DNA from: Rhodospirillales bacterium
Lineage (GTDB): Bacteria > Pseudomonadota > Alphaproteobacteria > Rhodospirillales > SHVU01
Assembly: GCA_009691105.1 (NCBI GenBank)
Contig: SHVU01000020.1
Span: forward strand, 1 to 33,235
DNA length: 33,235 nt
Direction: 5' to 3'
In this document: positions 1 to 7,997 of the stretch, in pieces
How the letters are laid out: every line of letters starts with the position of its first letter
Numbering within the stretch: position 1 is the stretch's first letter
The notes under the pieces: generated by a model
What the model was told of the DNA's origin: nothing
What the model saw: only the letters and a program-made list of their open reading frames with translations
Database searches by the model: none
Made by a program: the position numbers and the translations under genes

Positions 1-2
1 AC

Positions 3-218
3 TGGCTTGCCGGCCGGCCCGGTTTTAAGTCTCGCCTGAATTATGCCGACGCCGACTACTTCAACCTCTCGGAGAAGGAGACGCGGGTTGCCAAGGCCCA
101 CCGCGAGCAGCGCAGTCCGACCTTGGAGCAGGTCGGACACGTTGTCCGAGAACCCGCCAAAATATGTGGGATATTTTGTGGGTTTTCTTTATGTACTATT
201 GAAATTAATGCATTATAA
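3..218 (+). pseudogene. Tyrosine recombinase (phage-type integrase) remnant
   Basis: The reading frame entering the window from the left encodes about 48 residues resembling the N-terminal core-binding part of XerC/D-like site-specific integrases, including the stretches NYADADYFNLSEKETRVAKA and RSPTLEQV. Resemblance stops at about position 147. The frame then runs through an AT-rich tail to a TAA at 216-218, so the catalytic domain with the Arg/His/Tyr residues is absent. The 5' end lies outside the window. It sits 20 bases from the 3' end of a tRNA-Ser gene, a classic integrase target. I infer a truncated integrase left by a decayed island. The family call rests on remembered sequence similarity only. 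Confidence 0.6.
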
Positions 219-238
219 CAATAACTTAGTAAATTAAC
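148..238. other. AT-rich patch at the 3' end of tRNA-Ser
   Basis: This short stretch is markedly AT-rich compared with everything else in the window. It contains near-repeats (atatgtggg followed by atattttgtggg) and long A/T runs. It separates the end of integrase similarity from the CCA end of the tRNA-Ser gene. Its composition suggests foreign DNA or an attachment-site region. No second att copy can be seen here because the element's other end is not in the window. Confidence 0.45.
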
Positions 239-328
239 TGGCGGAGGGAGTGGGATTCGAACCCACGACACAGTTTCCCGTGTACACGCTTTCCAAGCGT
301 GCGCCTTAGACCGCTCGGCCACCCCTCC
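239..328 (-). tRNA. tRNA-Ser (anticodon GGA)
   Basis: Read on the minus strand, this gives a 90-nt class II tRNA: a GGAGGGG/CTCCCTCC acceptor stem (G-T pair allowed), a D arm with GGCCGAGCGGTC, and an anticodon stem CACGC/GCGTG around the loop TTGGAAA, so the anticodon is GGA. A long variable arm and a TTCGAAT T-loop follow. The CCA end is genome-encoded (plus-strand tgg at 239-241). The long variable arm and GGA anticodon identify serine (UCC/UCU codons). Its 3' end faces the integrase remnant. Confidence 0.97.
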
Positions 329-337
329 GCGGCCGGC

Positions 338-366
338 AACCTAGTCGAGGCACAGGCCGGTAGCAA
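338..366 (-). promoter_or_regulatory. Putative sigma-70 promoter of tRNA-Ser
   Basis: On the minus strand TTGCTA (361-366) and TAGGTT (338-343) are separated by 17 bases. The -10 element lies 9 bases before the tRNA 5' end, which places the start site just before the mature tRNA. Confidence 0.5.
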
Positions 367-399
367 CCACACTGGACGCGGCGACTTGCCGCCCGTGGT

Positions 400-738
400 C
401 TAGCCCATGGACCGGTCGGGCCAGTAACGCTCCTTGGGGTCGTCGACCTCGATGACCCAGAGATCGGGATCGCGCCAGATCTCACGCGCGATTTGAGCGT
501 CGGCAGCGGCATCGTCCATGGCTCCGCCGCCACCCGCCGCCATCCATCCCGAAGACCCATCGGGCCGAGTATGACGGCGAACCAGCAGACATTTCCGCTC
601 TGGCCGGAGCAGGCGCATCAGCACCGCCCCGGCATCCGGGTCGCCTCGCTTCGTCACCGCCACCGGAATGGAGTGGACGTCGAGAAGCCGCACCTGGGCT
701 TGGACCCAGATGTGAGTTTTCAATCGCGGTTCAGCCAC
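400..738 (-). CDS. DUF1491 family protein
   Basis: This 112-residue soluble protein begins with GTG and reads MAEPRLKTHIWVQAQ, followed by GDPDAGAVLM and, near the C-terminus, DPDLWVIEVDD. These are the hallmark segments of DUF1491, a small alphaproteobacterial family of unknown function. The length fits the family. It lies upstream of tRNA-Ser on the same strand, 71 bases away, but the tRNA appears to have its own promoter. No catalytic residues or membrane segments are evident. The family call is fairly secure; the function is unknown. Confidence 0.85.
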   Translation of the reverse strand: MAEPRLKTHIWVQAQVRLLDVHSIPVAVTKRGDPDAGAVLMRLLRPERKCLLVRRHTRPDGSSGWMAAGGGGAMDDAAADAQIAREIWRDPDLWVIEVDDPKERYWPDRSMG

Positions 739-783
739 GCCGAAACGTTAATCGAGCCGGCAGCGGCCGGCAATCGCCGCGCC

Positions 784-813
784 TTCGCGCCCCGCCGCAC
801 CGGGGCGTATAAT
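784..813 (+). promoter_or_regulatory. TATAAT element 5 bases before an ATG
   Basis: A perfect -10 hexamer TATAAT at 808-813 lies 5 bases before the ATG at 819, with a poor -35 candidate (TTCGCG at 784-789, 18-base spacer). There is no Shine-Dalgarno sequence between the hexamer and the ATG. If used, transcription would start at or next to the A of the ATG, giving a leaderless message. Confidence 0.45.
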
Positions 814-818
814 TGGCC

Positions 819-1375
819 ATGGGCCGGATCTTCCTTCTGGGTTGGGTGCTGCTTACCGACGCTCTCTATTTCATCGGCGTCGAGATGATCTATCGCCGTC
901 ACTTTGCTGATGCCGGGTTTTTCGTCTCCGCCGAGGAATTGTGGCTGGGCCTCGCCGGCGACGGCTACGCGGACATTCGTGCCTGGGTGGCCGCCACGGG
1001 GGCACCTGGGTGTGGCGCGACGCGGTCGAGCCGCTGCTGGCGTTTCCGGCGTCGCTCCTGCTCGGTGTTCCCGGCGCCATCGTTGCCTGGAAATTCCACC
1101 CCGGGGCCGAGCCGGAACATCTGGCCGCCGCTGAAAGCGCTAGAACCGCCGATCGCTTGGCCGAAGCGGCACGGCGCGACGGCTATGATTCTGACGACGA
1201 TTCCCTTCTTCTCTCGGACATCGCACCGGTCGACGACGACAATGCCGCCGCCGATGCGCCGTCCGATAGCGGCGCCGTCTATGCCCGCCTGGTGCAGGAC
1301 GCGCGCGCCGAACCCGACGATCCCGGTGATCCCAGCGACCCGGACACGCCGAAGCGCTCCGGTCCTTGGGGTTAA
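819..1375 (+). pseudogene. Small membrane protein with a frameshift near 1000
   Basis: The frame from ATG 819 encodes an N-terminal membrane segment (IFLLGWVLLTDALYFIGVEM) and runs to about codon 60 (VAATG). Sensible coding then continues in the -1 frame as GTWVWRDAVEPLLAFPAS, with a second hydrophobic segment (LLLGVPGAIVAW), an acidic Asp/Ala-rich cytoplasmic tail and a TAA at 1373-1375. The switch occurs at a run of five G (998-1002); one more G would restore a single frame of about 186 residues. An in-frame TTG at 813 is an alternative start. Two hydrophobic segments with a Trp-rich loop resemble small alphaproteobacterial inner-membrane proteins of unknown function. This is a real frameshift, a homopolymer sequencing error or, less likely, programmed slippage. 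Confidence 0.65.
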
Positions 1376-1441
1376 GCCGGAGCCCGACTCGGCAACGCCG
1401 CCTGTTGCCGCTACACTTGTCGGCAATCAGGAGGTACCAAC

Positions 1442-2101
1442 ATGAGCTTGCGAATCAATTCCGAAGCCCCGAACTTTTCGACCGAGACGACCCAAGGCCG
1501 GATCGATTTCCATTCGTGGATCGGCGACGGATGGGCCATCTTGTTCTCGCACCCCAAGGACTTCACGCCGGTCTGCACGACCGAACTCGGCTACATGGCC
1601 GGGCTCGAGCCGGAGTTCAAAAAGCGCAACACCAAGATCATCGGCCTCAGCGTCGATCCCATCGAAGACCACAAGCGGTGGTCGAAGGACATCGAGGAAA
1701 CGCAAGGCCACGCCGTCAATTATCCGATGATCGGCGATCCCGAACTGAAGGTCGCCAAGCTCTACGACATGCTTCCGGAAGGCGCCGGCGACACCTCCAA
1801 GGGACGGACCGCGGCCGACAACGCCACGGTGCGTTCGGTGTTCGTGATCGGGCCCGACAAGAAGGTCAAGGCGATGCTGACATATCCGATGAGCACCGGC
1901 CGGAACTTCGACGAAGTCCTGCGCATTCTCGATTCCTGCCAGCTGACGGCGAAGCACCAGGTCGCGACGCCGGTCAATTGGAAGCAAGGCGGCGACGTGA
2001 TCATCGTACCGTCGGTCTCCGACGAGCAGGCCAAGCAGAAGTATCCGAACGGCTGGAAAGCTCCGAAGCCGTACCTGCGGATCATTCCGCAGCCGAAGTA
2101 A
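1442..2101 (+). CDS. 1-Cys peroxiredoxin (Prx6-type)
   Basis: This 219-residue thiol peroxidase reduces H2O2 and organic hydroperoxides. The peroxidatic motif PKDFTPVCTTE places the active cysteine at residue 45 and its threonine partner at 42, and an Arg in NATVRSVFVIG fits the third active-site residue. The long C-terminal extension (VATPVNWKQGGDVIIVP onward) is typical of the Prx6/1-Cys subfamily. There is no resolving Cys in a VCP motif; the second Cys is in LDSCQL. Length matches the family. An AGGAGG ribosome-binding site at about 1429-1434 supports the ATG. A strong terminator follows, so it is probably monocistronic. Confidence 0.96.
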   Translation: MSLRINSEAPNFSTETTQGRIDFHSWIGDGWAILFSHPKDFTPVCTTELGYMAGLEPEFKKRNTKIIGLSVDPIEDHKRWSKDIEETQGHAVNYPMIGDPELKVAKLYDMLPEGAGDTSKGRTAADNATVRSVFVIGPDKKVKAMLTYPMSTGRNFDEVLRILDSCQLTAKHQVATPVNWKQGGDVIIVPSVSDEQAKQKYPNGWKAPKPYLRIIPQPK

Positions 2102-2113
2102 GTCACCGCTCTT

Positions 2114-2146
2114 CGGGTCGGCGCGGTCCTCGCGCCGACCCGTTTT
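2114..2146 (+). terminator. Intrinsic terminator after the peroxiredoxin gene
   Basis: A perfect 12-bp inverted repeat (cgggtcggcgcg / cgcgccgacccg) with a 5-base loop is followed by TTTT. It starts 13 bases after the stop codon. Confidence 0.85.
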
Positions 2147-2171
2147 CCTTCCTGCCCGATCGGAACCCGTC

Positions 2172-3134
2172 ATGGCCAAAGCAAAGATTGTCGTCACACG
2201 CCGCCTGCCCGACGCCGTCATGGCGCGGGCCAGTCGTGATTACGACGCGCATTTGAATCCGACCGATGAGGTCTATTCCCCCGACAAGTTGGTGTCGCTT
2301 GCCGCCGGACGGGACGGCATCTTGCTCGCGGCCTCGGATCGCTTCGACGCGGCGCTCATCGAGCGCCTGCCGCCCAGCGTCCGCATTGCCGCGACGTTTT
2401 CCGTCGGCTACGAGCACGTCGATACGGCCCAGGCGAAGAAACGTGGCCTAGTCGTCACCAACACGCCCGACGTCCTGACCGACGCAACCGCCGACATCAC
2501 CTTTGCGCTTCTGCTCTCGGCCGCCCGCCGTCTTGGCGAAGGCGAACGGATCGTCCGCGCCGGGAAATGGACCGGCTGGACGCCGACGCAGCTTCTCGCC
2601 ACCGAAGTCACGGGCAAGCGCCTCGGCATCGTCGGCATGGGCCGGATCGGCCGAGCCGTCGCCAAGCGGGCCCGCGCCTTCAACATGACCATGCATTACT
2701 ACAATCGGCAGCGCCTGGCCCCCGAGCTCGAAGCCGGCGCGACCTTCCACCCGAAGGTCGAGACCCTGTTGCCGGTTTCGGATTTCCTCTCGCTCCATTG
2801 CCCGGCGACGGCCGAGACCCGGCATTTGCTGAACGCGGCGCGGATCGCGCTGCTGCCGAAAGGGGCCATCGTCGTCAACGCCGCCCGCGGCGCTGTCATC
2901 GATGACAACGCCTTGATCGCGGCCTTGAAATCGGGACACGTCGCGGCGGCTGGCCTCGACGTCTACGACGGCGAACCCAAAATCAATCCCGGCTATTTCG
3001 GTTTCGAAAACGTGGTTCTGGCGCCGCATCTCGGCAGCGCCACCGTCGAGACCCGGAACGCCATGGGCTTCCGAGCTCTGGACAACCTGGACGCGTTCTT
3101 CGCCGGACGGGAACCGAAGGACCGCGTCGCCTGA
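2172..3134 (+). CDS. D-2-hydroxyacid dehydrogenase (glyoxylate/hydroxypyruvate reductase type)
   Basis: This 320-residue NAD(P)H-dependent D-isomer-specific 2-hydroxyacid dehydrogenase has a Rossmann motif GMGRIG at residues 155-160. The expected catalytic triad is present: Arg239 (NAARG), Glu268 (DGEP) and His286 (PHLGSAT). A split catalytic domain surrounds the nucleotide-binding domain. The ATG start gives the family's usual length. The likely reaction is reduction of glyoxylate or hydroxypyruvate to glycolate or D-glycerate; the substrate cannot be fixed from sequence alone. It follows the peroxiredoxin by 70 bases, but the intervening terminator separates them. It converges on the Bax-inhibitor gene and shares a bidirectional terminator with it. 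Confidence 0.93.
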   Translation: MAKAKIVVTRRLPDAVMARASRDYDAHLNPTDEVYSPDKLVSLAAGRDGILLAASDRFDAALIERLPPSVRIAATFSVGYEHVDTAQAKKRGLVVTNTPDVLTDATADITFALLLSAARRLGEGERIVRAGKWTGWTPTQLLATEVTGKRLGIVGMGRIGRAVAKRARAFNMTMHYYNRQRLAPELEAGATFHPKVETLLPVSDFLSLHCPATAETRHLLNAARIALLPKGAIVVNAARGAVIDDNALIAALKSGHVAAAGLDVYDGEPKINPGYFGFENVVLAPHLGSATVETRNAMGFRALDNLDAFFAGREPKDRVA

Positions 3135-3157
3135 ATCCGACGCGTCCGCCCAAAACA

Positions 3158-3186
3158 AAACCGCCCGGGAGTGACCCGGGCGGTTT
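3158..3186. terminator. Bidirectional intrinsic terminator
   Basis: A perfect 12-bp stem (aaaccgcccggg / cccgggcggttt) encloses the loop agtga and is flanked by A and T tracts on opposite sides. It lies between convergent stop codons and can serve both the dehydrogenase and the Bax-inhibitor gene. Confidence 0.9.
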
Positions 3187-3213
3187 GCGTTTCAGGCGTC
3201 TCGGCGCGACGCG

Positions 3214-3969
3214 TTAGTCGCGGCGCTGGCCGAAGAACTGCAGCAACAACATGAACAAGTTGATGAAGTCGAGATACAGCGTCACGGCGCCGAACACGGC
3301 CTTTTTGCCGGCCACCTCAGCATCGTCGCTCTCGACGTACCATTCGCGGATCTTCTGGGTGTCATAGGCGGTCAAGCCAACGAACACCAAGACACCGACG
3401 AGCGACGTCAGGAAGTGCAGCATCGGGCTCGCCAGGAAGATATTGACCACACCAGCGATGACGACGCCGATCAGGCCCATCATCAGGAACGAGCCGAAGC
3501 CCGACAGATCGCGCTTGGTCGTGTAGCCGTAGAGGCTCATGCCGGCGAAGGTCGCGGCGGAAATGAAGAAGACCCGCGCGATCGAAACCCCGGTAAAGGT
3601 CAGGAAGATGTGCGTGATCGACAAGCCCATCACGGCCGCGAACGCCCAGAACACCATTTGGGCGGTCGAGGCTTTCATCCGATGGATGCCGAAGCTCAGC
3701 GCCAACATGAAGCCCAGGGGCGACAACATGGCGATCCAGGCCAGGATCGTGGGCTGCACGACGCCGCCCGGTCCGACCGCGTAGAAGAGGCTCAACAGCG
3801 CCGGCGTATTCGCCACGAAGTACGCGACGATGCCGGTCAGAGCCAGCCCCGAGGCCATGTAGTTGTAGACCCGGAGCATATAGCTACGCAGTCCGACATC
3901 GATCTGGGCGGATTCCGCCTGCCCACGCGTCATCGTGTCGGTTCGCAGCGAAATCTTTCGTTCAGACAT
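3214..3969 (-). CDS. Bax inhibitor-1 / YccA family membrane protein
   Basis: This 251-residue integral membrane protein has about seven hydrophobic segments and ends in the family signature TLYLDFINLFMLLLQFFG. The TAYDTQKIREWY segment before the last helix is also typical of BI-1/TMBIM proteins. Bacterial members are inner-membrane proteins linked to calcium leak and to the FtsH protease (YccA); which role applies here is unknown. The ATG is supported by a GGGAGA ribosome-binding site 5 bases upstream. It is transcribed alone from a putative promoter at 4009-4038 and ends at the shared terminator. Confidence 0.95.
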   Translation of the reverse strand: MSERKISLRTDTMTRGQAESAQIDVGLRSYMLRVYNYMASGLALTGIVAYFVANTPALLSLFYAVGPGGVVQPTILAWIAMLSPLGFMLALSFGIHRMKASTAQMVFWAFAAVMGLSITHIFLTFTGVSIARVFFISAATFAGMSLYGYTTKRDLSGFGSFLMMGLIGVVIAGVVNIFLASPMLHFLTSLVGVLVFVGLTAYDTQKIREWYVESDDAEVAGKKAVFGAVTLYLDFINLFMLLLQFFGQRRD

Positions 3970-4008
3970 GGTTTTCTCCCTGAGACCCTAGGTCCCTAAT
4001 CTCTGCGT

Positions 4009-4038
4009 CTAATATGGCACAAGCAAGGCCAAAATCAA
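4009..4038 (-). promoter_or_regulatory. Putative sigma-70 promoter of the Bax-inhibitor gene
   Basis: On the minus strand TTGATT (4033-4038) and TATTAG (4009-4014) are 18 bases apart in an AT-rich gap, about 40 bases before the start codon. The call is by hexamer match only. Confidence 0.4.
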
Positions 4039-4047
4039 TAAATCGGC

Positions 4048-6570
4048 CTATTGGTTCCTAAGATACGGCGCGGCTTTCTGATTCAGCGCTCGCAAAGTGC
4101 CGACGAAACCGAACGCCAAAGTCAGCACCAGCGCTACGCCGACCGTCGTCGCGGCGATGGCGGGACGGAACACCCAAGGCGTGTTCATGAGGAAGACGAC
4201 GACGCCCCAGGCGATGAGCGTGCCGACCGCCGCCGCGATCACACCCGAAATAATGCCGAGTGCGCCGTACTCGAGCAGAAACGCCGTGAAAAGATTTCGC
4301 CGCGTCGCGCCCAGAACTTTCAGGACAACGGCATCGTAGGTGCGCCGCCGCCGGCCCGCGGCGATGGCTCCGGCAAGAACGAGAGCGCCGGCAACCAAGC
4401 CGATCATCGCCGTCGAGCGGACCGCCGCTGCGACGCCATCCAGAATCCGGCTCGCCGCTTCCAACGCTTCTCGCACGCGGATCGCCGAGATGTTGGGAAA
4501 CCCATCCAGCGCGGCGCGCTCGACCGCGGCTTCGGCTTCTGGCGGCGCTTGGACAGCGGCGATATGGGTATGCGGCGCGCCTTCCAGCGTGCCGGGGGCA
4601 AAAATGATCGCGAAGTCGAAGCGCAAGGACCGCCAATCGATTTCGCGGGTACTGGCGATGGTCGCTTCGATATCGCTCCCCAAGATGTTCAAGGTCAGGA
4701 GATCGCCGACCTCGACACCGAAGCCGCGCGCCAAACCGGCGTCGAGCGAGATCAGAGGCGCGCCGCGATAATCGGCCGGCCACCAATCGCCGGAGACAAT
4801 CTTCGAATCTTGGGGACGTTCGGCGGCATAGGTCAGAGCCCGGTCACCGTTGACCGCCCATTGCGAGTCGGGGTGGATCTCGGCGCGTTCCACCGGAACG
4901 CCATCGATGGCGACGATGCGACCCCGCAAGCTCGGAACGCGGCGGAAACCATGCGCCCCGGCGACCGCGGTGACGCGGCTGTCGAACGCGGCAACCTGCT
5001 GCGGCTGGATATCGACGAAGAAGAACGCGGGCGCGCGTTCCGGAAGACGCTCGCCGATCTGGTTGCGCAGGTTGGCTTCGATCTGAGCCAGAGCGACAAG
5101 AAGTGCGAAGCCAAGACCGAGCGAGACGACGATCTCCGCGGTGACGTTGCCGGGCCGATGAAGATTGGCCAACGCCAAGCGTCCCGCCGGCCAACGCGGC
5201 CGGCCCAGTCGCGACGCGATATGAGCGATCACGCCCGCACCCAAGCGCAGCACGATCAATGCCGCCGCCGAACCGCCGACGAACCACCACGCGAACTTAC
5301 GCTCGCTCGCCGTGGCGACAACGAGAAGCGCCAAACCGACGGCAAGACCAACGACCGCTGCCGTGTCGCGCCAGCGCATGGCGCCGCCCACCGGCGCGAC
5401 CGAACCGCGGAAGAGCGATGCCGGAGCCACGTCGCGGGCCCGGACCAAGGGCCACAGTCCAAACAGAAACGCCGTCCAGGCCCCGAACAATGCGGCGCGG
5501 CCCAGCGATTCCGGATCGAGACCGATCACCGGCTTCACCGGCAAATACGGTCCCATGAACGAGAGCGCGATCATCGGAAGGATCGCTCCGACGACGACGC
5601 CGATCACGATGCCGATTCCGGCGATGGCTGCGATCTCCAGAAGATACGTCCGGAAGATCAGCGTCGCCGAGGCGCCGAGGCATTTCAGCGTCGCGATGAT
5701 CTCGGTCTTGGTTTCGAGATGCGCGCGCACGGCATTAGCGACGCCAATGCCGCCGACCAGAAGCGCGCCCAGCCCGACGAAGGTCAGGAACAGCGCCATG
5801 CGCTCGATGAACCGCTCGACGCCGGGCGCGGCTTGATCGGCGCCGCGAATGCGCCAGCCGGCCTTGGGGAATTCGGCTTGCAGCGTCTCGATCCACGGCG
5901 CGACGTCGGCAGCGAGTCGAGCCCGCAGGTAGTAATTGATCTGGCTTCCGGGTTGGACGAGACCGGTAGCCGCGACCGATTCCATCGCGACCATGAGCCG
6001 CGGACCGAAATTGATGACGCTGGCGACGTTATCGGGTTCGCGATTGAGCGCGGCGCGAAGCTCGTAGGTCGCGTCGCCGAGCTTGAGCTTGTCGCCGAGT
6101 TCGACGCCGAGCTTGCGGAGCAACGCCGGCTCGGCCACCGCGCCGTAGACGCCACCGACCGCTTCCAAAGCCCGCGCCAACGGGATTGCCGGCTCGAGCA
6201 CGACAGCGCCGACCAAAGGATAGCGCCCGTCGACAGCCTTGAGCTCGACCAAGGCGCGCGTGTCGGTCGTCGTCTCGGGCCGGACCATGCCGCGCATCTC
6301 GACTGCGGCCGAAGTCGCCAAAGCCGAGCGCTCGACGAAGGTAGTTTCGGCGGGCGCGAAGTCGCGGCTCTGCAACCGCAGTTCGATGTCACCGCCAAGA
6401 AGCGTCGTGCCCTCAGCCTTCAGCCCGCCGACGACGGCGTGGCTCATCGTGCCGACGGCGGCGATGGCGGCGACGCCCAGCGCCAGACAGGCAATCAGGA
6501 CGCCGAAGCCTCGGATCCCGCCGCGCAACTCGCGCCGGGCCAATGTCGCGGCGAGGCGCCACGAGGTCAT
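4048..6570 (-). CDS. YbbP-type ABC transporter permease (FtsX/MacB fold)
   Basis: This 840-residue inner-membrane permease starts MTSWRLAATLARREL. An N-terminal anchor helix is followed by a large periplasmic domain (about residues 50-240), an FtsX-like membrane block (FLTFVGLGALLVGGIGVANAV onward), further central helices, a second periplasmic region and a C-terminal FtsX block (MIGLVAGALVLAGAIAAG to the end). This matches the long two-FtsX YbbP family. A longer frame exists to 6639, but the ATG at 6570 overlaps the ATPase stop as ATGA and gives the family N-terminus. With the upstream ATPase it should form a YbbAP exporter; the substrate is unknown but a lipid or lipoprotein-related role is plausible from the MacB/Lol superfamily. 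Confidence 0.93.
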   Translation of the reverse strand: MTSWRLAATLARRELRGGIRGFGVLIACLALGVAAIAAVGTMSHAVVGGLKAEGTTLLGGDIELRLQSRDFAPAETTFVERSALATSAAVEMRGMVRPETTTDTRALVELKAVDGRYPLVGAVVLEPAIPLARALEAVGGVYGAVAEPALLRKLGVELGDKLKLGDATYELRAALNREPDNVASVINFGPRLMVAMESVAATGLVQPGSQINYYLRARLAADVAPWIETLQAEFPKAGWRIRGADQAAPGVERFIERMALFLTFVGLGALLVGGIGVANAVRAHLETKTEIIATLKCLGASATLIFRTYLLEIAAIAGIGIVIGVVVGAILPMIALSFMGPYLPVKPVIGLDPESLGRAALFGAWTAFLFGLWPLVRARDVAPASLFRGSVAPVGGAMRWRDTAAVVGLAVGLALLVVATASERKFAWWFVGGSAAALIVLRLGAGVIAHIASRLGRPRWPAGRLALANLHRPGNVTAEIVVSLGLGFALLVALAQIEANLRNQIGERLPERAPAFFFVDIQPQQVAAFDSRVTAVAGAHGFRRVPSLRGRIVAIDGVPVERAEIHPDSQWAVNGDRALTYAAERPQDSKIVSGDWWPADYRGAPLISLDAGLARGFGVEVGDLLTLNILGSDIEATIASTREIDWRSLRFDFAIIFAPGTLEGAPHTHIAAVQAPPEAEAAVERAALDGFPNISAIRVREALEAASRILDGVAAAVRSTAMIGLVAGALVLAGAIAAGRRRRTYDAVVLKVLGATRRNLFTAFLLEYGALGIISGVIAAAVGTLIAWGVVVFLMNTPWVFRPAIAATTVGVALVLTLAFGFVGTLRALNQKAAPYLRNQ

Positions 6571-7280
6571 GCGACCGACCGCGTCTGGCGGAGATCGTCG
6601 GCGATCCGGCCGTCCTTGATGTGAATGACCCGGTCGCAACGCGCCGCGACCTCGGGCTCATGGGTCACGAGAACGAGGGTCGTGCCACGGCGGCGATGCA
6701 GATCGAACAAGACGTCCATCACGACTTGGCCGGTGGCGCCGTCGAGATTTCCGGTCGGCTCGTCGGCGAGCAGCACCGCCGGCTCGGTCGCAAAGGCCCG
6801 GGCCAGAGCGACGCGCTGTTGCTCGCCGCCCGACAACTGCCCCGGATAATGTTCGATGCGATAACCGAGACCGACGGATTCCAATTGGGCGCGGGCCTGG
6901 CCGAACGGATCGGGATGGGACGCGAACTCGAGCGGGATGGCGACGTTCTCGAGCGCCGTCATCGTCGGCACCAAATGGAAGTCCTGGAAGACAATGCCGA
7001 TGCGATCACGGCGAAAGACCGCCAACCCATCCTCATTCATGGCCGTGACTTCGGCCCCGGCGATGCGGATCCGGCCCGAGGTCGGACGCTCCAGACCGGC
7101 GATGACCAGCAACAGGCTGGTCTTGCCCGAGCCCGATGGGCCGACGATGCCCAGGGTTTCGCCAGCCTCGACGGCAAGATCGATCCCCTTTAGGATTTCG
7201 ACCGGCCCGGCGGCACTTCTCAAGCTCAGGCGGACATCGCCCAGCTGGATCGCGCCATCGCGTCGCGCTGTCTCATTCAT
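6567..7280 (-). CDS. YbbA-type ABC transporter ATP-binding protein
   Basis: This 237-residue ABC ATPase of the MacB/LolD class has Walker A GPSGSGKT at residues 47-54, Q-loop Gln99, signature LSGGEQQRVALARA from 149, and Walker B VLLADEPTGNLD from 169. It would energise the adjacent permease. The frame is open to 7400, but the upstream part is Arg/Pro-rich low-complexity sequence. The ATG at 7280 (MNETARRDGAIQLGDV) fits the family length. Its stop overlaps the permease ATG by four bases, so the two are probably translationally coupled. It is divergent from the TesA-like esterase with only about 16 bases between starts, the same neighbourhood as tesA-ybbA-ybbP in E. coli. Confidence 0.95.
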   Translation of the reverse strand: MNETARRDGAIQLGDVRLSLRSAAGPVEILKGIDLAVEAGETLGIVGPSGSGKTSLLLVIAGLERPTSGRIRIAGAEVTAMNEDGLAVFRRDRIGIVFQDFHLVPTMTALENVAIPLEFASHPDPFGQARAQLESVGLGYRIEHYPGQLSGGEQQRVALARAFATEPAVLLADEPTGNLDGATGQVVMDVLFDLHRRRGTTLVLVTHEPEVAARCDRVIHIKDGRIADDLRQTRSVA

Positions 7281-7296
7281 CGCGTGGGTCCCGGCC

Positions 7297-7947
7297 TTGT
7301 TGTCACGATTAGCTCTCGGATATGGCCTCGGACGCGGCCTTGTCAATGCGGCCGTCCTGCTTCTCGGCCTCGCCGCACCCGCTGCGGCGGCCGAGATCAA
7401 GCTTTTGGTCCTTGGCGACAGCCTGACCGCGGGATGGGGTTTGGCACGCTACGATGGCTTCCCCCGTCAGCTCGAACGCGCCTTGAAAGCGAAAGGCCGC
7501 GACGTCCGCGTCATCGACGCCGGTGTGTCGGGCGACACAACGGCTGGCGGCGCGGCGCGGGTAGAATGGGCGCTGGCCGAAGCGCCGCAGGCCGCAATCG
7601 TCGCCATCGGCGGCAACGACGGTCTACGCGGGCTCGTCCCAGCAACGACGAAAGCCAACATGGAAACGATTGCCGGCGTGCTTGAAAAACGCGGCGTGAA
7701 AATCTTGATCGCCGGAATGAAAGCCCCGCCCAACTTGGGTCGCGAATACGGCGCCGAATTCGAAGCGGTGTTCACCGACATCGCCGCCAAGCACCGGGCT
7801 CTGCTCTACCCCTTCTTCCTCGAAGGAGTAGCCGCCAACCCAACTTTGAACCTTCCCGACGGTATCCATCCGACCCCCCAAGGGGTCGCCATCATGGTCG
7901 AGCGAATCTTGCCGCTGGTCGAACGGCTTCTCGCGGCGGTCGAGTGA
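7297..7947 (+). CDS. TesA-like SGNH/GDSL arylesterase, exported
   Basis: This SGNH hydrolase resembles E. coli TesA (thioesterase I/protease I/lysophospholipase L1). A signal peptide ending near APAAAA precedes mature EIKLLVLGDSLTAGWG, where the GDS Ser is the nucleophile. The block III GGND segment and the C-terminal DGIHPTPQG supply the oxyanion Asn and the catalytic Asp-His. No ATG gives a sensible start; TTG at 7297 or 7300 gives a 216- or 215-residue precursor with a normal leader, so the start is uncertain by a codon or more. Any promoter must lie inside the divergent ATPase gene. Its 3' region is partly duplicated at 8600-8673. Confidence 0.88.
   Translation: MLSRLALGYGLGRGLVNAAVLLLGLAAPAAAAEIKLLVLGDSLTAGWGLARYDGFPRQLERALKAKGRDVRVIDAGVSGDTTAGGAARVEWALAEAPQAAIVAIGGNDGLRGLVPATTKANMETIAGVLEKRGVKILIAGMKAPPNLGREYGAEFEAVFTDIAAKHRALLYPFFLEGVAANPTLNLPDGIHPTPQGVAIMVERILPLVERLLAAVE
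7783..7856 (+). repeat. Direct repeat, copy 1 (inside the esterase gene)
   Basis: This segment of the TesA-like gene (coding AAKHRALLYPFFLEGVAAN and a few residues more) recurs at 8600-8673, offset by 817 bases. By hand alignment 66 of 74 bases match without gaps, including an unbroken 27-base block at 7801-7827. Confidence 0.93.
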
Positions 7948-7997
7948 CGCAAGCGGTGTCCGTATGATCCATGTCCGTTCGCGCTAAAGGAGACTCC

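Noticed and set aside
4026-4049. Possible terminator hairpin after the permease gene
   Set aside because: Only a 5-bp stem (AGGCC/GGCCT) with a 14-base loop overlapping the stop codon and no T tract; too weak to call.
4051-6624. An 857-codon open frame on the plus strand, antisense to the whole permease gene
   Set aside because: It is a GC-skew shadow: Arg/Asp/Gln-rich sequence without motifs. The minus-strand permease has clear FtsX blocks and coupling to its ATPase.
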